Of a stretch of 64,000 nt of DNA, positions 62,336 to 64,000 are shown in pieces (positions within the stretch are counted from its first letter, which is position 1; each line of letters starts with the position of its first letter). A program made the translations under genes and the position numbers. The notes under the pieces were generated by a model that did not search any database, had not been told where the DNA came from, and was given only the letters and a program-made list of their open reading frames with translations. Source of the stretch: Diphasiastrum complanatum. Its lineage: Eukaryota > Streptophyta > Lycopodiopsida > Lycopodiales > Lycopodiaceae. Location of the stretch: NCBI GenBank assembly GCA_029204225.1, contig CM055102.1, positions 8,374,280-8,438,279 of the forward strand, written 5' to 3'.

Positions 62336-63842
62336 CTTTAAACACGATTTGAAATCACAAAAATGCATCATATTGGACAACAAAAGAGGCTCAACATAGA
62401 TAATTGTGTGCAACCTAGAGCAGTGAACAAACAGGAAATTGAGAACCCACGTGGGAATTTTGGTATACTTTTTAGAGACATCAACTGCAAAACCATTTTG
62501 AACTTGAACAAATTTGTCCACATGCAACATGAGAGGTCATCCAAGGCGATAGTGTTTCTTTACACAGCTTATTGAAGAATTTACCTCTATGTAATCTTGG
62601 CATAGAAATGCACATATGAAGACAGCGTTGCTTGAATGTAGGAACTTAATACGGTGAAAAAAGAAAACATGGGCTGCCCACTTTCCTTAAAAAATGTTAT
62701 CAGTGTTATGGCAAAAAGAGATCACAGCTCGATTATGCATCAAATGCAACTATAGGCTAGGTGGCAAGACAAAGCATTTTCAGATTTAAACCAATAGTAC
62801 ACATACGAAACCCATCATGCACCATATTGCAAAAATCTCAACCATCTTGGGAGCACGACTGTCAATACAACACTACTCAATTCACAGCTGAACCAGAATA
62901 AGCCATTACTGTGAGAGGTTCAGTACGTTCTTAGTCTGTCAATATCATTTGATATGATTTTGACTGTATTGGCATTTCTATTCCTTAAGTTGGCACCTTC
63001 CTGAAGCATTTCAGCACACGCAGGCTACATGATGGGGATATGCATTGTAGGCTGTCATATGGATAAAAAGACTATTTGTCTTTACTCCCACAGTGCAGTT
63101 GCCACCTTTCAGACTTCAATAAAAATACTTGTCACATTGTTTCTCACATCTGCGTTTAACTGAAATATGAGTTTTCAGATATCAGTATCACCTAAAGGTT
63201 ATTTTCATGAGGTTCTGTGCATTGATTGTGGTATTTACTTTGCAGTTGTTGAGGGATTTCTGTTTTCTTTCCGTTTGATCTACTAAACAAAAGCTGCAGC
63301 TGATCCAGACAGTAGATCCTGACCATGTGTATGTGCATGTGGTCAAGAGATATAGATGCTTGGTTCTACTCGTACAGTCACTTATCGTGATCTCATTGTA
63401 GCAGAATTGTCGAAATATTGTGCTTACCGTATATTCTGATCTTTAATGTCCAGCATTAAAGCCTTGCACAGCCCAATTTATAACAGAACTGGACTTCTTG
63501 GTACTGTTTTCCATATCAAGAATATCTTAACATCAAACATTTGTAAATCTCACAGGCCATAAATAACAATTACTAGAAATGCTGCATCAAAAACAATAAA
63601 GCTCAAATAGAGTTCCAGACAATCAAATATAACTGGCATTTCCGCCAAATAACTAAATAATTTGTTTCATATATGTGATCAATCAGGTCAAAATACAGAA
63701 CCACACACAACATCAGACCTGGCATCTGCTACTCGTTCAAAACAGGACTTCATGTATTATGTGCCACTGCATAGTAAGATCCAAGCACAATATTACGAAG
63801 TCCGTACACATTCTAAAAAAAAATGCATGTAATACAAGATAC
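62336..63842 (-). other. Golgin gene intronic DNA, further exons not resolved
   Basis: No additional exon with golgin-like coiled-coil coding and splice sites was clear. The region is AT-rich without a recognised repeat. Confidence 0.35.
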
Positions 63843-63920
63843 CTGCATTTTGCAGTCATTGATTTTCAACAAGATTTCTGTTTTTTCCTCTGCCACAAAG
63901 CCATAGTCTGCTTCTCCTGC
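63843..63920 (-). CDS. Candidate upstream golgin-84 exon
   Basis: 78 bp, phase 0 at both ends, flanked by TTCAG acceptor and GT donor on the minus strand. It encodes AGEADYGFVAEEKTEILLKI then NDCKMQ, polar and compatible with the coiled coil. It would join in frame to the exon at 62210-62335. Supported only by splice sites, phase and position. Confidence 0.35.
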
Positions 63921-64000
63921 CTGAATTTCAGTTCAGACCTCAGCAATACGTCAAGTTTTTTTGGGTTGACAGAATATCATAGTATTAACAGACGTTAATT

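Overview
This is plant nuclear DNA. It holds two recognisable host genes in a repeat-dominated landscape. FAS1, the large subunit of chromatin assembly factor 1, is complete on the + strand (coding 21080-29414). The 3' part of a golgin-84/Golgin-candidate-1 gene lies on the - strand at the right edge. Both proteins resemble land-plant orthologues but are clearly diverged from Arabidopsis. Together with the very long (GA)n/(CT)n arrays, the dense degraded Ty1/copia and Ty3/gypsy elements and an unusual non-LTR retrotransposon, this suggests a large-genome non-angiosperm, perhaps a fern. That placement is inference.

Layout. 1-12 kb: low-information DNA with four long GA/CT arrays, a 147-bp tandem duplication, a decayed copia pol (-), a gag zinc-knuckle fragment (-) and a decayed gypsy pol (-). 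12.1-20.7 kb is a nest: a gypsy RT remnant is cut by a copia element with two diverged LTRs and a primer-binding site repeated five times at 21-bp spacing. The 3' LTR of that element breaks off where a non-LTR retrotransposon begins. The non-LTR element has an N-terminal zinc finger, a reverse transcriptase and a C-terminal CCHC/restriction-like-endonuclease (RLE) module, broken by one frameshift. It ends about 380 bp upstream of FAS1.

21-29.4 kb: FAS1. I resolved a 14-exon model in which every splice phase closes, predicting 787 aa. It uses one GC-AG intron, has a KER region expanded by exon/module duplication, and carries three 48-bp repeats at the C-terminus. A hAT-like transposase remnant sits in its largest intron.

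29.4-60.6 kb: intergenic and transposon-rich. Contents include a tRNA-derived SINE-like insertion with a 17-bp target-site duplication (a second copy lies inside a gypsy RT at 56.6 kb), a compound TTTG/TCTG/TC microsatellite, a CT array joined to a G-rich minisatellite, a decayed element with a Ulp1-like cysteine-peptidase motif, and several copia elements. One copia (38523-42729) has 682-bp LTRs differing at only two positions I could see and a 5-bp target-site duplication, but has lost its integrase core and RT. A second LTR pair spans 48463-52642.

60.6-64 kb: golgin-84 exons (-) encoding the last coiled coil and the C-terminal membrane anchor; the 5' part of the gene lies outside the window. 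No rRNA, functional tRNA gene or CRISPR array was seen. Splice models and element boundaries were read by eye, without alignment or transcript support.
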